NCBI GenBank assembly: GCA_024399035.1
Contig: JAKSID010000008.1
Location: forward strand, 1 to 64,000
Reading direction: 5' to 3'
From: Fibrobacter sp.
GTDB lineage: Bacteria > Fibrobacterota > Fibrobacteria > Fibrobacterales > Fibrobacteraceae
DNA length: 64,000 nucleotides
Numbering within the stretch: position 1 is the first letter of the stretch; each line of letters starts with the position of its first letter. The notes under the pieces are model-generated. The model made no database searches, had not been told where the DNA came from, and worked only from the letters and a program-made list of their open reading frames with translations. Positions 44,284 through 52,869 of the stretch are shown here, piece by piece. A program made the position numbers and the translations under genes.

Positions 44284-45681
44284 ATGAACAAAGAAAGCAT
44301 CTCTCTCGACAATCTTGAAAACATCAAGGGTAACCCCAAGGCCCTTTTGCCTATCGCCGTGTTCCTGGTCCTTTATCTGGGTATGGGTATCACTTTCGAA
44401 TACGTTCTGAAAGTGCCCATGGGTTTCTACAACATTCCCATTGTGGCGGCTTTCTTGGTAGCCATCTTTGTGGCGTGTATCCAGAACCGCAAACTGAATT
44501 TCGACAAGAAGATGAACGTGATGGCAGGCGCCCTGGGCGACCGCAACATCTTCCTTATGATTTTGATTTTCTTGTGTGCCGGTATTTTCGCAGGCATCTT
44601 GGGGCGCTCCAGTGCAAGTGCGGCGGCCTACTTGCTGCTGGACTTTATCCCGTCGCAGTTTGCAGTGGTAGTCTTGTTCGTGGTAGCAGCCTTCGTTTCT
44701 ACTGCCATGGGAACTTCCGTAGGCACTATCGCAGTGGTTTCGCCCATCGCTATTGAAGTTGCTGGAGCCGCAGGATTCGGCATTCCCTTCTGCGTGGCAT
44801 CCGTCATTGGCGGTGCCATGTTCGGCGACAACCTTTCGTTCATCTCCGATACCACCATCGCGGCAACCTCCACACAGGGCTGCGCCATGAAGGACAAGTT
44901 CAAGGTGAACTTCTGGATTGCATTGCCCGCAGCCTTGGCAGCCATCGTGATCATTACCGCTATCTCCTTTGCAACCGAGGCCCACGCGGTCGTTACCGGT
45001 GACTACAACTTGATTCAGCTGGCGCCTTACGTTTTGGTTCTTGCATTGGCTCTGGCCGGCATCAACGTTTTTGCAGTGCTTTTGGTCGGCATCGTTGCCG
45101 CAGCCGTCATTATGGTGGGCAGCGGCGAACTGGATTTCGTGGGACTGCTGGGACACATCGGCAACGGTATTTCCGGCATGTACGAAACCATCATGGTGGC
45201 AGTTCTTGTGAGCGCCCTCTGCGGACTCATCCGAATTCACGGAGGCTTTGCCGCATTGCTGGACTTTATCCATAAGGTTTTCAAGGGCCATAAGAGTGGC
45301 CAGCTGGGCGTAGGCCTTCTAGTAAGCGCCATGGACGTAGCTACCGCCAATAACACCGTTGCTATCGTCATGGCTGCACCCATCGCAAAGCAGATGAGCG
45401 ACGAGTACAGAATCTCTCCCCAGAAAACGGCATCCCTTTTGGACATCTTCGGATGTATCGTGCAGGGTCTGCTTCCTTATGGCGCCCAAATGCTGGTGGC
45501 ACTTTCCGCCATCGCTACCGCCATGGCCGCCGATACCACCGCAGGTTCCGTTGCAGGTTCCGCCGCGAACGCAGTCAACGTCAGCGCCTTCGACATCATC
45601 CCCTACATGTTCTATCCCTTCCTGCTGTTGATCAGCGTGCTGGCCTTTATCGCTATTTCGCCTAAGAAGAAGAAGTCTTAA
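44284..45681 (+). CDS. NhaC-family Na+/H+ antiporter
   Basis: A 465-residue transporter of about 11 membrane helices. NhaC-type signatures are GTSVGTIAVVSPIAIEVAGA, then GGAMFGDNLSFISDTTIAAT. It uses the proton gradient to expel Na+ or exchange organic anions. AAAGGAAAAGAA precedes ATG 44284. It sits behind the MBL-fold gene. The product could be a generic Na+/H+ or substrate/H+ exchanger; substrate is not readable from the sequence. Confidence 0.88.
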   Translation: MNKESISLDNLENIKGNPKALLPIAVFLVLYLGMGITFEYVLKVPMGFYNIPIVAAFLVAIFVACIQNRKLNFDKKMNVMAGALGDRNIFLMILIFLCAGIFAGILGRSSASAAAYLLLDFIPSQFAVVVLFVVAAFVSTAMGTSVGTIAVVSPIAIEVAGAAGFGIPFCVASVIGGAMFGDNLSFISDTTIAATSTQGCAMKDKFKVNFWIALPAALAAIVIITAISFATEAHAVVTGDYNLIQLAPYVLVLALALAGINVFAVLLVGIVAAAVIMVGSGELDFVGLLGHIGNGISGMYETIMVAVLVSALCGLIRIHGGFAALLDFIHKVFKGHKSGQLGVGLLVSAMDVATANNTVAIVMAAPIAKQMSDEYRISPQKTASLLDIFGCIVQGLLPYGAQMLVALSAIATAMAADTTAGSVAGSAANAVNVSAFDIIPYMFYPFLLLISVLAFIAISPKKKKS

Positions 45682-45683
45682 AC

Positions 45684-47303
45684 CTACTTCACATTCACAC
45701 GGAGAGTCTTGCGACCACACTGCGCGATATAGGAACCAGCCTTTATCCCGTAAAGGTCGAGGGTTGCCCGTGAGCCACGAGAAGCAGCGCTGCGAACTAA
45801 GTTACCGTTCATATCAAACAGATGGATTGCTTCACTCAATTCAAAAGAAACAATCAGGTTCCCTTCTCGGAACATCTTGGATGAAGCATTAGCCTGAGCG
45901 ATTCCGACTCCAGCAGGATCCTGGCTGGAACTGCTGCCAGGAACCACAGCACTGGAACTGCTCACACCTGCATTGGTGTTGCCAGTGATGTAATCTTCCA
46001 CATGGGTAATGCCCTTGTTCACGTATTCGCCCATGCCGTAAATCTTGCGCAATGCGTTCAGCATTTCCATATCAAAGACGCCTGCGTCCACAGACTGGCG
46101 CTGGATAATGGTCATGTGGTTCTTGCCTTCGTGACCGGTGTCCCAGGCAATTGGCACAACTTTGTTTGCAACGGCGGCGTTGGCCACGGCAGAGTACCAG
46201 CCGATACGGCCCTTACGATGGCGAGCATACTTTTCGCCAGTCAGGACTTCCAGACGATCATTTGCACCGTATTCTCCGATAATCACGGGAATGCCCTTGT
46301 CCACGTAATTTTCCTTCATCTTCTTGAAAGCATTCATGGCATCAGCGGCGCTGCAGGGAGTACCCATACCGCCGCCCCACGGATTGTAACCGCAGTTGTG
46401 AACGGCTTCGTCGCCAGTAGCGTAATTTTCTTCGCCCCAGTAGTACTGCGGTTGCACTTCTACACCCCAGTTCACGGGATCGCCTACGATGGTGTACGGC
46501 GACGGATCATAATAATGAACTTCGAACATCAGGCGATTGGGCACAACATCCGTCGGCATCTTGCTTGCGGGATAAGCTTCAACAGAGCGATCGATGCTTG
46601 TGGAAGGCCCCTGGATAATCAAGGTACGGCTACCATTGTTACCGCCAGTGGCACGAACCGCATTGACAAAAGTCTGATGATAGGTCATCAGGATTTCTGT
46701 TTCGTGCTTGTAGTTGGCATCGGTAGTGGCGGGCTCATTAGCACTTGCGAAAAGCAGGTTCTCGTTGTAGTCCCTAAAGCGAGTGGCGATCTGGGTCCAG
46801 AAATCTTTCTGGCGGGCATTCACCTTTTCCTTGTCGGTATCGTTCAAGCGGCCTTCCAGCCAGTCGCTGTCCCAATGGATGTTCAAAATGGTCACAAGAC
46901 CTGCGCGCATACAGTAATCCACCACGGTCTGCACGGAATCCATCCAACTCTTAGCGATTTCGTTTTCACCACCACCAGGCACGATATCTGCCACAGGTTT
47001 GTCCGGGTGCGCGGCACTTGAATCGCGGCTCATGGCGTTGGAATGGCTGTACCAGGCGCAAGGAATGCGGATGGTATTGAACCCCGCAGCCTTCACCGTA
47101 TCAATGTAACCTTCTGTCGGAAAATTGTTGCCCCACCAAGTAGGATTGGAGGGAACTTCCATCGTGTTACCGATATTAATACCCATGCCCATTTTTTCAA
47201 ACATCTGTTGGGCGGTGGGCAAGTCTGCAGCAAATGCAGACGAGATAGATAAGGAGGAACAAATAGATACAGCGGAAACAGCCGCCAATAACTTGGTTTT
47301 CAT
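45684..47303 (-). CDS. Secreted GH5 cellulase (subfamily 4-like)
   Basis: A 539-residue secreted endoglucanase-type enzyme. Signal peptide about 1-25. The GH5 core starts GMGINIGNTMEVP; acid/base E190 in LLFASANEPAT; nucleophile E344 in IPVIIGEYGAND. Serine linker (SSSSAVVPGSSSS) near 450, then a ~65-residue C-terminal beta domain (AIHLFDMNGNLV, KTLRVNVK end) of the type seen on secreted Fibrobacter enzymes. No dockerin or known CBM. ATG 47303 is chosen; upstream codons precede the signal peptide. Divergent from a second GH5 gene. Confidence 0.93.
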   Translation of the reverse strand: MKTKLLAAVSAVSICSSLSISSAFAADLPTAQQMFEKMGMGINIGNTMEVPSNPTWWGNNFPTEGYIDTVKAAGFNTIRIPCAWYSHSNAMSRDSSAAHPDKPVADIVPGGGENEIAKSWMDSVQTVVDYCMRAGLVTILNIHWDSDWLEGRLNDTDKEKVNARQKDFWTQIATRFRDYNENLLFASANEPATTDANYKHETEILMTYHQTFVNAVRATGGNNGSRTLIIQGPSTSIDRSVEAYPASKMPTDVVPNRLMFEVHYYDPSPYTIVGDPVNWGVEVQPQYYWGEENYATGDEAVHNCGYNPWGGGMGTPCSAADAMNAFKKMKENYVDKGIPVIIGEYGANDRLEVLTGEKYARHRKGRIGWYSAVANAAVANKVVPIAWDTGHEGKNHMTIIQRQSVDAGVFDMEMLNALRKIYGMGEYVNKGITHVEDYITGNTNAGVSSSSAVVPGSSSSQDPAGVGIAQANASSKMFREGNLIVSFELSEAIHLFDMNGNLVRSAASRGSRATLDLYGIKAGSYIAQCGRKTLRVNVK

Positions 47304-47517
47304 AACAAACACCCTTTTAAACAACCGCTACTAATATATTTTTTGCAAAAGCACGTTTATTAATATTTTTCTGAAAGAAAAGTTGACAATTCATCAATAA
47401 AAATATCAAGACAGTAACAACCGTATCTCACACTAGAGTCCAAACAATTATTACAGTTTTATTCCATTTTCAGTTCTTTTCGGGTCCAGGCTGCTGAAAA
47501 AAAGCGATTTTTGGTGC

Positions 47518-47531
47518 GTAAATATATTTAC
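47518..47531. promoter_or_regulatory. Perfect palindrome GTAAATA-TATTTAC
   Basis: 14-bp perfect palindrome in the promoter of the plus-strand cellulase gene, 42 bases before its start and 10 bases from a second palindrome. It could be an operator or overlap the -10 box. Confidence 0.55.
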
Positions 47532-47541
47532 GGTGGGATTG

Positions 47542-47555
47542 GTGTGCGCGCACAC
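47542..47555. promoter_or_regulatory. Perfect palindrome GTGTGCG-CGCACAC
   Basis: 14-bp perfect palindrome 17 bases before the plus-strand cellulase start. Its GC-rich alternating form is very different from the A/T-rich flanks. An operator is a likely use. Confidence 0.6.
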
Positions 47556-47572
47556 TAATTTGAGGATGTTTG

Positions 47573-49294
47573 ATGAAACGCATTATTGGTTCGCTTACTT
47601 TGGCGATGTGCACAAGCGCATTCGCCGCAGGCATTGTTGGCCCCGTTAGTCAATACGGCCAGCTGATTACCGGCAAAAATTCCAGTGGCAAGGGACAGAT
47701 CTATGGTTCCTGCGAAGGCGTCAAGGACGGCAAGGAAGTTCAGGTCCGCGGCATGAGCCTTTACTGGAGCCTGATTCCCGAAGCAGTTGAATACTGGAGT
47801 GCCGCAGGCGTTTCCACCATGGTGAAGGACATGAAGATTCAGATTGTCCGTGCCGCCATGGCCACAGGCGACGAATATTGGAATTCCTCCTGGGAAGGCC
47901 ACAAGCTGCAGGGTTACCAGAACGATCCCGATTTCCAGAAGAATTTGATGAACACCGTGGTGCAGGCCGCCATCGACAACGACATTTACGTGATTATTGA
48001 CTGGCACTCTCACGTGGCACACACCCAAACTTCCAGCGCAAAGCAATTCTTCAGCGAAATGGCCCAAAAGTGGGGCAAGTACGACAACGTAATTTTCGAA
48101 GTATTCAACGAACCTCAGGATATTTCCTGGGATTTGATCAAGAACTACGCCAACGAAATTGTGGCCGAAATTCGCAAGTACTCCGACAACCTGATCCTTG
48201 TTGGCAACCACAAATGGGACCAGAATCCTAGCGACGCCATTGGCAGTGAAGTCTCCGGCGGAAACATTGCCTACACCATGCACTATTACGCCAACTCCCA
48301 TTGCTACGAAGGTAACCACAGCACCTTCCGCGACCACAACGGTAGCACATGGAATGAAGATTGCGAAGGCACCAAGACCGTTAAGGCAATGAATGCAGGC
48401 CTCTCCGTTTTCGTATCTGAATGGGGTACCGGTAACTCCAATGGTAAGGGCTCTCCCGGCTCCAACAATGCGGGCTGGCAGACATTCCTGAACACCCACA
48501 AACTTTCTTGGGCCAACTGGAGCGCAAGTCATTTTGACGAAGGCACCGCAGCATTCGCAAACGGCTCCAACAAGAACGCACTGCAGTATACCGCATCTGG
48601 CAACCTGGTGAAGGGCTACCTGTCCACCAATCCCACCAGCTATACCAAGTGCTCTACTACTCCCTCTACAAACCAGAGTAGCGATTCCAAGTCCTCGAGC
48701 TCTGTTCAGCAGCAGTCTTCTAGCAGTTCCGCGGCAGTCTCTTCTAGCAGCCAGCAGCAGGCAAGTTCCAGCAGTTCCGTTGCACCCGCCTCTTCCAGCG
48801 CTCAGCAGAGTGGATCCTGCGAAGGCCAGTGCTACGATAAGTTCAGTGGCAAGTGCGTTGCCTACTACAACGGGATCCAAGCTTCCGACGGCAGCAGCTA
48901 TGCCTACGACAACACTTGCAAGCTGACAATTCACTACGACGCAGGTAACGGATTCTTTGACGGTCCGGGAATCGCTCCCAGCTCCTCCAGTGCGCAGGGA
49001 AACCAGAATCCTAGCAGTTCCGCCACCATTCCGGGAACTCAGAATTCTAGCAGCTCTACCGCAGCCTTGAAGGACATTGCAAGCGCAAACTTCAACGTCA
49101 GTGTTCACGGCAAGCAGTTGCAGATCTCAGGCGCCAACGCCAACGTGGATGTCTTTGACATGCAAGGCCGCCCCATGATGAACCTCCACAACGTTAGCGG
49201 CACCGCTTCTCTCGCAAGCCTTTCCAACGGTAACTACATCGTTCGAATCAAGGCTGGCACCAAGAGCATGGTAAAGCACATCACCTTGAAGTAA
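47573..49294 (+). CDS. Secreted GH5 cellulase (subfamily 2-like)
   Basis: A 573-residue GH5 endoglucanase. Signal peptide to about residue 19 (AFAAG). The catalytic domain has VQVRGMSLYWS, IIDWHSH, acid/base E180 in FEVFNEPQ and nucleophile E283 in VFVSEWGTG. Two serine-rich linkers (about 365-420 and 470-495) flank a cysteine-bearing module (CEGQCYDKFSGKC) resembling Fibrobacter accessory domains. It ends in the sorting-like beta domain ending VKHITLK. ATG 47573 follows TTGAGGATGTTTG; a TTG three bases upstream is open. Same pathway as the divergent GH5: cellulose degradation outside the cell. Confidence 0.94.
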   Translation: MKRIIGSLTLAMCTSAFAAGIVGPVSQYGQLITGKNSSGKGQIYGSCEGVKDGKEVQVRGMSLYWSLIPEAVEYWSAAGVSTMVKDMKIQIVRAAMATGDEYWNSSWEGHKLQGYQNDPDFQKNLMNTVVQAAIDNDIYVIIDWHSHVAHTQTSSAKQFFSEMAQKWGKYDNVIFEVFNEPQDISWDLIKNYANEIVAEIRKYSDNLILVGNHKWDQNPSDAIGSEVSGGNIAYTMHYYANSHCYEGNHSTFRDHNGSTWNEDCEGTKTVKAMNAGLSVFVSEWGTGNSNGKGSPGSNNAGWQTFLNTHKLSWANWSASHFDEGTAAFANGSNKNALQYTASGNLVKGYLSTNPTSYTKCSTTPSTNQSSDSKSSSSVQQQSSSSSAAVSSSSQQQASSSSSVAPASSSAQQSGSCEGQCYDKFSGKCVAYYNGIQASDGSSYAYDNTCKLTIHYDAGNGFFDGPGIAPSSSSAQGNQNPSSSATIPGTQNSSSSTAALKDIASANFNVSVHGKQLQISGANANVDVFDMQGRPMMNLHNVSGTASLASLSNGNYIVRIKAGTKSMVKHITLK

Positions 49295-49307
49295 AAGCTT
49301 TCTCAAT

Positions 49308-49350
49308 CATAAAAGGCGCCCCACCCGACTAAGGATGGAGCGCTTTTTTT
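49308..49350 (+). terminator. Intrinsic terminator after GH5 gene
   Basis: GGCGCCCCACCC pairs, with some G-U, to GGATGGAGCGC, followed by seven T. Confidence 0.8.
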
Positions 49351-49371
49351 GCGGTTTACGCAATCTTGCAT

Positions 49372-49407
49372 TATCATAATTATGATATTATATTGTATAT
49401 CATAATG
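49372..49407 (+). promoter_or_regulatory. Toxin-antitoxin operator region
   Basis: The perfect 16-bp palindrome TATCATAATTATGATA (49372-49387) is followed by a half-repeat TATCATAATG, just before the GGAGGG ribosome site. Such paired sites are typical antitoxin autoregulation operators. Confidence 0.7.
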
Positions 49408-49417
49408 CGGAGGGAAT

Positions 49418-49675
49418 ATGCCTGAAATTCGTCCAGTTTCTGATTTAAGAAATCATTTTACATCATTAGCAGAGACCGTGCACAAGTACGACGAGCCCAT
49501 GTTCCTAACCAAGAACGGCGTTGGCGATATGGTCGTCATGTCCATGGAATGCTACGAAAAACAAATGGCCCAACTAGAACTGTATTCCAAGCTGGCAGAA
49601 GCCATCTCTGAAATTGAAAACGGAGCCAAAGGCGAAGACGCAGAAAAGTTCATCAAGGGCCTAATGGATGACTAA
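49418..49675 (+). CDS. Phd/YefM-family antitoxin
   Basis: An 85-residue antitoxin. RPVSDLRNHFTSLAETVHKY matches the Phd/YefM DNA-binding N-terminus; the C-terminal tail is charged and likely binds the toxin. GGAGGG lies before the start. It overlaps the toxin gene by 8 bases, and the operator palindrome sits upstream, so it probably represses its own operon. Confidence 0.9.
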   Translation: MPEIRPVSDLRNHFTSLAETVHKYDEPMFLTKNGVGDMVVMSMECYEKQMAQLELYSKLAEAISEIENGAKGEDAEKFIKGLMDD

Positions 49676-49994
49676 AATTAAATCCTACAATGTTCTTGTT
49701 TATCCCTCTGCCCAAAACGACTTGAAGGAAATAAAGAAGTACTTCACCGACGTTCTGAAAACGAAATCAAATTCCGTTTTTAAGAAATTCCTTGAACAAG
49801 TACAATTGCTGAAAAAACACCCTTTCGTATATCCGGTTCATTCGGATCCGTTTCTTAGGCTTATCCAGTATAGAGTTTTCGCAATTGACAACTACCTTGT
49901 TTTTTACGTTGTCAAAGAAAATGAAGTGCAAATCCACAGAGTCCTATACGCCAAGAGAAACTTTGTTGAATTGCTGAAAATAGAACAAGGGTAA
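49668..49994 (+). CDS. RelE/ParE-family toxin
   Basis: A 108-residue toxin of the RelE/ParE superfamily (NVLVYPSAQNDLKEIKKYFT; later QYRVFAIDNYLVFYVV and VHRVLYAKRNF-type end). RelE toxins cut mRNA on the ribosome; ParE toxins target gyrase; the exact type cannot be told here. It overlaps and follows the antitoxin gene, giving a complete type II pair. Confidence 0.88.
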   Translation: MTKIKSYNVLVYPSAQNDLKEIKKYFTDVLKTKSNSVFKKFLEQVQLLKKHPFVYPVHSDPFLRLIQYRVFAIDNYLVFYVVKENEVQIHRVLYAKRNFVELLKIEQG

Positions 49995-50040
49995 AACTCT
50001 TGCTATTCCATTCTGTAATAGCGATAAACGGTTCAACCTC

Positions 50041-50069
50041 TTGACCAAAGCGAATTTGAACCGTATATT
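50041..50069 (+). promoter_or_regulatory. Sigma-70-type promoter of candidate small RNA
   Basis: TTGACC (50041-50046), a 17-bp spacer, then TATATT (50064-50069), close to the consensus TTGACA-17-TATAAT. The -35 overlaps a 9-bp inverted repeat (ACGGTTCAA, TTGAACCGT; 50028-50065), which could be an operator. Confidence 0.65.
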
Positions 50070-50075
50070 ATAGAC

Positions 50076-50163
50076 ATAGACCGGATGTTAACCGGAACGC
50101 GGAGCCCACGGGCACTGCAAAAATCGAAACGAGTCGGCCCTTCGGCGCCGACCGTTTTTTTTA
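50076..50163 (+). ncRNA. Candidate small RNA, ~90 nt
   Basis: Downstream of a near-consensus promoter is a ~90-nt segment without an open frame that ends in a strong terminator. It can form CCGG-ATGTTAA-CCGG, GCCC-AC-GGGC and the terminator stem GTCGGC/GCCGAC followed by an eight-T run. Together this is the layout of a stand-alone small RNA between the toxin-antitoxin pair and the RBBP9-like gene. No known family was recognised by eye. Confidence 0.55.
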
Positions 50164-50176
50164 TTCAAAGATCTTT

Positions 50177-50734
50177 TTAAAGAAGAGTCTTCTCGAATTC
50201 AGCCAGAAGCTTGCGGCCTTGTTCCCATTCGCCTAGATTTGACTTGGCGTTAATGTGGCCCAGGCAGCCTACGCTTTCGATGTGGGCGCCCCAGGCGTTG
50301 GCAAAGAACTTGGAACGTTCCATGGTCACAAAAGGATCATCCTCGCTGGCGATGACCCAGGCGGGTACTGGTAACTTCTGCAAAGGCATGGGAGCGAAGT
50401 TGTTGATGATCTCGATATTGTCCGCATCGCTGGGAGAAACCAGGAAGGCGCCCTTGATGAAGTGAGCCTTGGGATTTGCTGCAGCACCAGTGCGTCCAAA
50501 AATTTCAGTGAGCCAGAGAACGGTGGTCACCACGCCCAGACTGTGGGAAATAAAAATGGTGTCGGATTCCAGCTTGGAAACAGCCTCGTCCAAAGTCTCG
50601 ATCCATTCGGATTTCTGAGGTGCGTCCCAATTGCGCTGGACAACGCAGCTTGCGTCTTCTAGACTCTTTGCCCAAAAACTCTGCCAATGGGTGGGACCGG
50701 AATTATTTAAACCAGGAACGATCAGATGATGCAT
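50177..50734 (-). CDS. RBBP9/YdeN-like serine hydrolase
   Basis: A 185-residue alpha/beta hydrolase of the RBBP9/YdeN group. HLIVPGLNNSGPTHWQSFW is the family start; nucleophile in FISHSLGVV; acid in SEDDPFV; histidine in CLGHINAKSNLG. The function is a small esterase or hydrolase of unknown substrate. It reads toward the candidate small-RNA terminator. An interspersed palindromic repeat lies just upstream. Confidence 0.85.
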   Translation of the reverse strand: MHHLIVPGLNNSGPTHWQSFWAKSLEDASCVVQRNWDAPQKSEWIETLDEAVSKLESDTIFISHSLGVVTTVLWLTEIFGRTGAAANPKAHFIKGAFLVSPSDADNIEIINNFAPMPLQKLPVPAWVIASEDDPFVTMERSKFFANAWGAHIESVGCLGHINAKSNLGEWEQGRKLLAEFEKTLL

Positions 50735-50741
50735 CTTTGCT

Positions 50742-50780
50742 AGATCCTTCGACTACGCTGCGCTCCGCTCAGGATGACAC
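50742..50780. repeat. Interspersed palindromic repeat (type 1), intergenic copy
   Basis: TTCGACTACGCTGCGCTCCG followed by CTCAGGATGACAC matches the ATPase-gene copies with a few changes. It lies between the hydrolase and the BatD-like gene. Confidence 0.7.
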
Positions 50781-50786
50781 GTAGAA

Positions 50787-51764
50787 TCATTTCTTCTTGG
50801 TGGACTTGACGGCATCAACGGCAGCCTTCAGGGCTTCCTTCTTGGCGGCTTCTTCTTCCGGCGTGGGCTTTGTATCTTCAATAAGGCGGTCTGCCCATTC
50901 ATCCCAGAACTTGCAACGTTCGCCATCCAGTTTCATCTTTGCGAATTTGACCGGTTCCGTTTCTACAGCCAGCGTCACCACAGATTCCTTGTAAGCCTGA
51001 GGCAAGCCCGAAACGTGGGCCATACGCTGCTTCAGTTCAGCAACCGTAGCGTCAAGAATATCTACGCCAAAGCGGCGTTCAATGTAACGGCGGGTAATGA
51101 AACCCATGGACATAAAGTAGTCGCCCTGGTTTCCTTCGGCAAGGTAATTGCGAACGCGAAGTTCCTTAAGAGCCAGCACCGCTTCCTCGTAAGGAGGCAA
51201 GCGCGGGGCTTCACCCTGCTTGTGGAATTTCTTACGCAAGAGCCAGCCCAGCAACACCAGCACAATCGCACCAAGCACGCACAGTGCAATAATCACCCAC
51301 TGCGGCAAGCGAGGGTCTGCCATAGGATCTTCTACATCCAAAATATCAGTCTCTTCGCCAGTAGTGCGGTTTGCAACCTTCACAGCCACAGGGTCTGTAT
51401 TGGTCTTGACGGTATCCTTGTCTACGATGGCCACCACCTGCTGGGGCGCAATCATAAAATCGCCGCTGACAAAGGTATTGAGGGTCGCAAGCCAGGTGAA
51501 CTTCGCCGTACCCTTGGGCATGCCTTCGGTAATGCGCTCGTTCTTCATTTCCTTGACTTCGAAGCTACCCAGGTTGCCCACAAAACTGGGCAGATCCACA
51601 ATGGCATTTTCCGGAGCGGTCACGGAAATCTCGTAATTGAACATGTCGCCGATAAAGACCTGGGCGTTATCTACGTTGGCCTTGACACTCACATCAAAGG
51701 CAAAGGCAGGCAGCGCACATACAGCCACCAAAACACACAAGCGAGAAACAAAAGACTTAATCAT
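50787..51764 (-). CDS. BatD-like membrane protein
   Basis: A 325-residue protein with a signal peptide (FAFDVSV), a BatD-type beta-sandwich N-terminal region (VKANVDNAQVFIGDMFNYEI), one membrane helix near 175-197 (VIIALCVLGAIVLVLLGWLL) and a charged cytoplasmic tail. BatD proteins usually accompany MoxR and von Willebrand-factor proteins in a stress-tolerance operon; none of those lies nearby. The tail is rich in E and K and ends in KKK. Confidence 0.6.
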   Translation of the reverse strand: MIKSFVSRLCVLVAVCALPAFAFDVSVKANVDNAQVFIGDMFNYEISVTAPENAIVDLPSFVGNLGSFEVKEMKNERITEGMPKGTAKFTWLATLNTFVSGDFMIAPQQVVAIVDKDTVKTNTDPVAVKVANRTTGEETDILDVEDPMADPRLPQWVIIALCVLGAIVLVLLGWLLRKKFHKQGEAPRLPPYEEAVLALKELRVRNYLAEGNQGDYFMSMGFITRRYIERRFGVDILDATVAELKQRMAHVSGLPQAYKESVVTLAVETEPVKFAKMKLDGERCKFWDEWADRLIEDTKPTPEEEAAKKEALKAAVDAVKSTKKK

Positions 51765-51792
51765 ATTACAAGAATATACAAAAAGGCGAGCG

Positions 51793-51818
51793 TAATGACA
51801 AAGCCTGCTTTGGCATTA
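51793..51818 (-). terminator. Hairpin downstream of PD-(D/E)XK-like gene
   Basis: TAATG-A-CAAAGC-CT-GCTTTG-G-CATTA is an almost perfect stem. On the minus strand it is followed by GCTCGCCTTTTTG. It may terminate the nuclease-like gene or belong to the interspersed repeats. Nearby GCACAT-GGA-ATGTGC (51835-51849) is a second hairpin. Confidence 0.5.
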
Positions 51819-51893
51819 CCGAGCCGTACGTATAGCACATGGAATGTGCAATATCAAAAAGGCGAGAGCAGCGACAAAGCTTGCAACGTACAA

Positions 51894-52760
51894 TCACATT
51901 AAGAAACGTTCTATCGTTTGTACCACAGTTTTTGCGCTCAATGGTTTTTCCGCCGTTTCAAATGTTGCCACAAGGTTTGCGCCAAAATTATATCCAGCTG
52001 CATTGTAACTATTGATTCGTTTCGCAGCCCTAGAACTGTAATCCGGAGAATCCATCATCCCCAAATGCTCCCAAAGTATCGTTTTCCGGGAGCGCAAATT
52101 CAAACAGGTAAAATCCGGATGAATTTTTCCCAAGCCTCGAATTTTACAAGGACATTCGTATTTAAAAGGAACACCCATATGCGTTAGTGTATCCGCAATA
52201 ATCACCTCAGACTTTGAACGAACCCGAAGTCCATTCGAAGCATAATACTCCAGGTCTGTCGCAGCAAAAGGTTTTGGATCATACGGAATAGCAAGCCAAC
52301 GCCGAGCGAACTCCTCGTTAGATAAGCGAACCGGTCGAATCATGGAACAACGATTCGGATGCAATCTCTCGTAGTAATCGTCAACCTGCGCCGGATTATA
52401 AAAATCCAAAAACTGCTCAACTTGGCTCAATTGTTCTTGCAATATGGCGAGCACATTTTCATCGTAATCCTTCTGCGCCAATGCCTGGGCAATAGAACGC
52501 TTTTTCTTAGGAATGTACTCGCCCTTAAAATCATCGGAGGACCGCACACGGAAATATCTCGCATAGGGCCCATTCATATCAATTCGAAGACGGCCCTCCA
52601 CCTTATGGGAGCCTTGAGCCAGGCGAGCCTCTATGAATGAAATTGCAGACTTCAGCTGGGTCAGTCGTTCCTGCAAGGCATACTTTAGGTTGTCTGCAGG
52701 AAGCACATCGAAAACATCTTCAGAAAAATCAGTGGAATCGCCCTTTTGTAAATCAGGCAT
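51894..52760 (-). CDS. PD-(D/E)XK nuclease-like protein of unknown role
   Basis: A 288-residue protein. N-terminal half is helical. The C-terminal part fits a restriction-endonuclease-like core: VRSKSEVIIADTLTHMGVPF with the first Glu, KIHPDFTCLN with Asp, and TILWEHLGMMDS as the E-x-K-like end. GAGGAG before the ATG supports the start. It lies downstream of a 280-bp block of hairpins and tandem repeats. No methylase or toxin partner is nearby, so a simple restriction system is unlikely. Role is inferred from fold only. Confidence 0.5.
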   Translation of the reverse strand: MPDLQKGDSTDFSEDVFDVLPADNLKYALQERLTQLKSAISFIEARLAQGSHKVEGRLRIDMNGPYARYFRVRSSDDFKGEYIPKKKRSIAQALAQKDYDENVLAILQEQLSQVEQFLDFYNPAQVDDYYERLHPNRCSMIRPVRLSNEEFARRWLAIPYDPKPFAATDLEYYASNGLRVRSKSEVIIADTLTHMGVPFKYECPCKIRGLGKIHPDFTCLNLRSRKTILWEHLGMMDSPDYSSRAAKRINSYNAAGYNFGANLVATFETAEKPLSAKTVVQTIERFLM

Positions 52761-52869
52761 CGGTTACTCCTCAAAAAATGTGGAATATAAAAACTGATAT
52801 ACAAAAGACGATGATAATCGTTCAGTATAAAATCTTACAAAATAATGAAGAGATAAACCAGGTTATTAC

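Larger units (their letters stand above)
47304..47572. promoter_or_regulatory. Divergent promoter region of the two cellulase genes
   Basis: A 269-bp region between the divergent GH5 genes. It is A/T-rich, with AATATATTT-type promoter words. Two perfect palindromes lie near the plus-strand gene (see separate entries). A shared regulator is plausible. Confidence 0.6.

Noticed and set aside
44035..45291. 418-residue minus-strand open frame opposite NhaC
   Set aside because: Histidine- and cysteine-rich composition is typical of antisense reading of a membrane protein gene; no motif is present.
50028..50163. tRNA or SRP RNA
   Set aside because: A GGTTCAA word and paired stems occur, but no cloverleaf, anticodon arm or SRP helix-8 core could be built.
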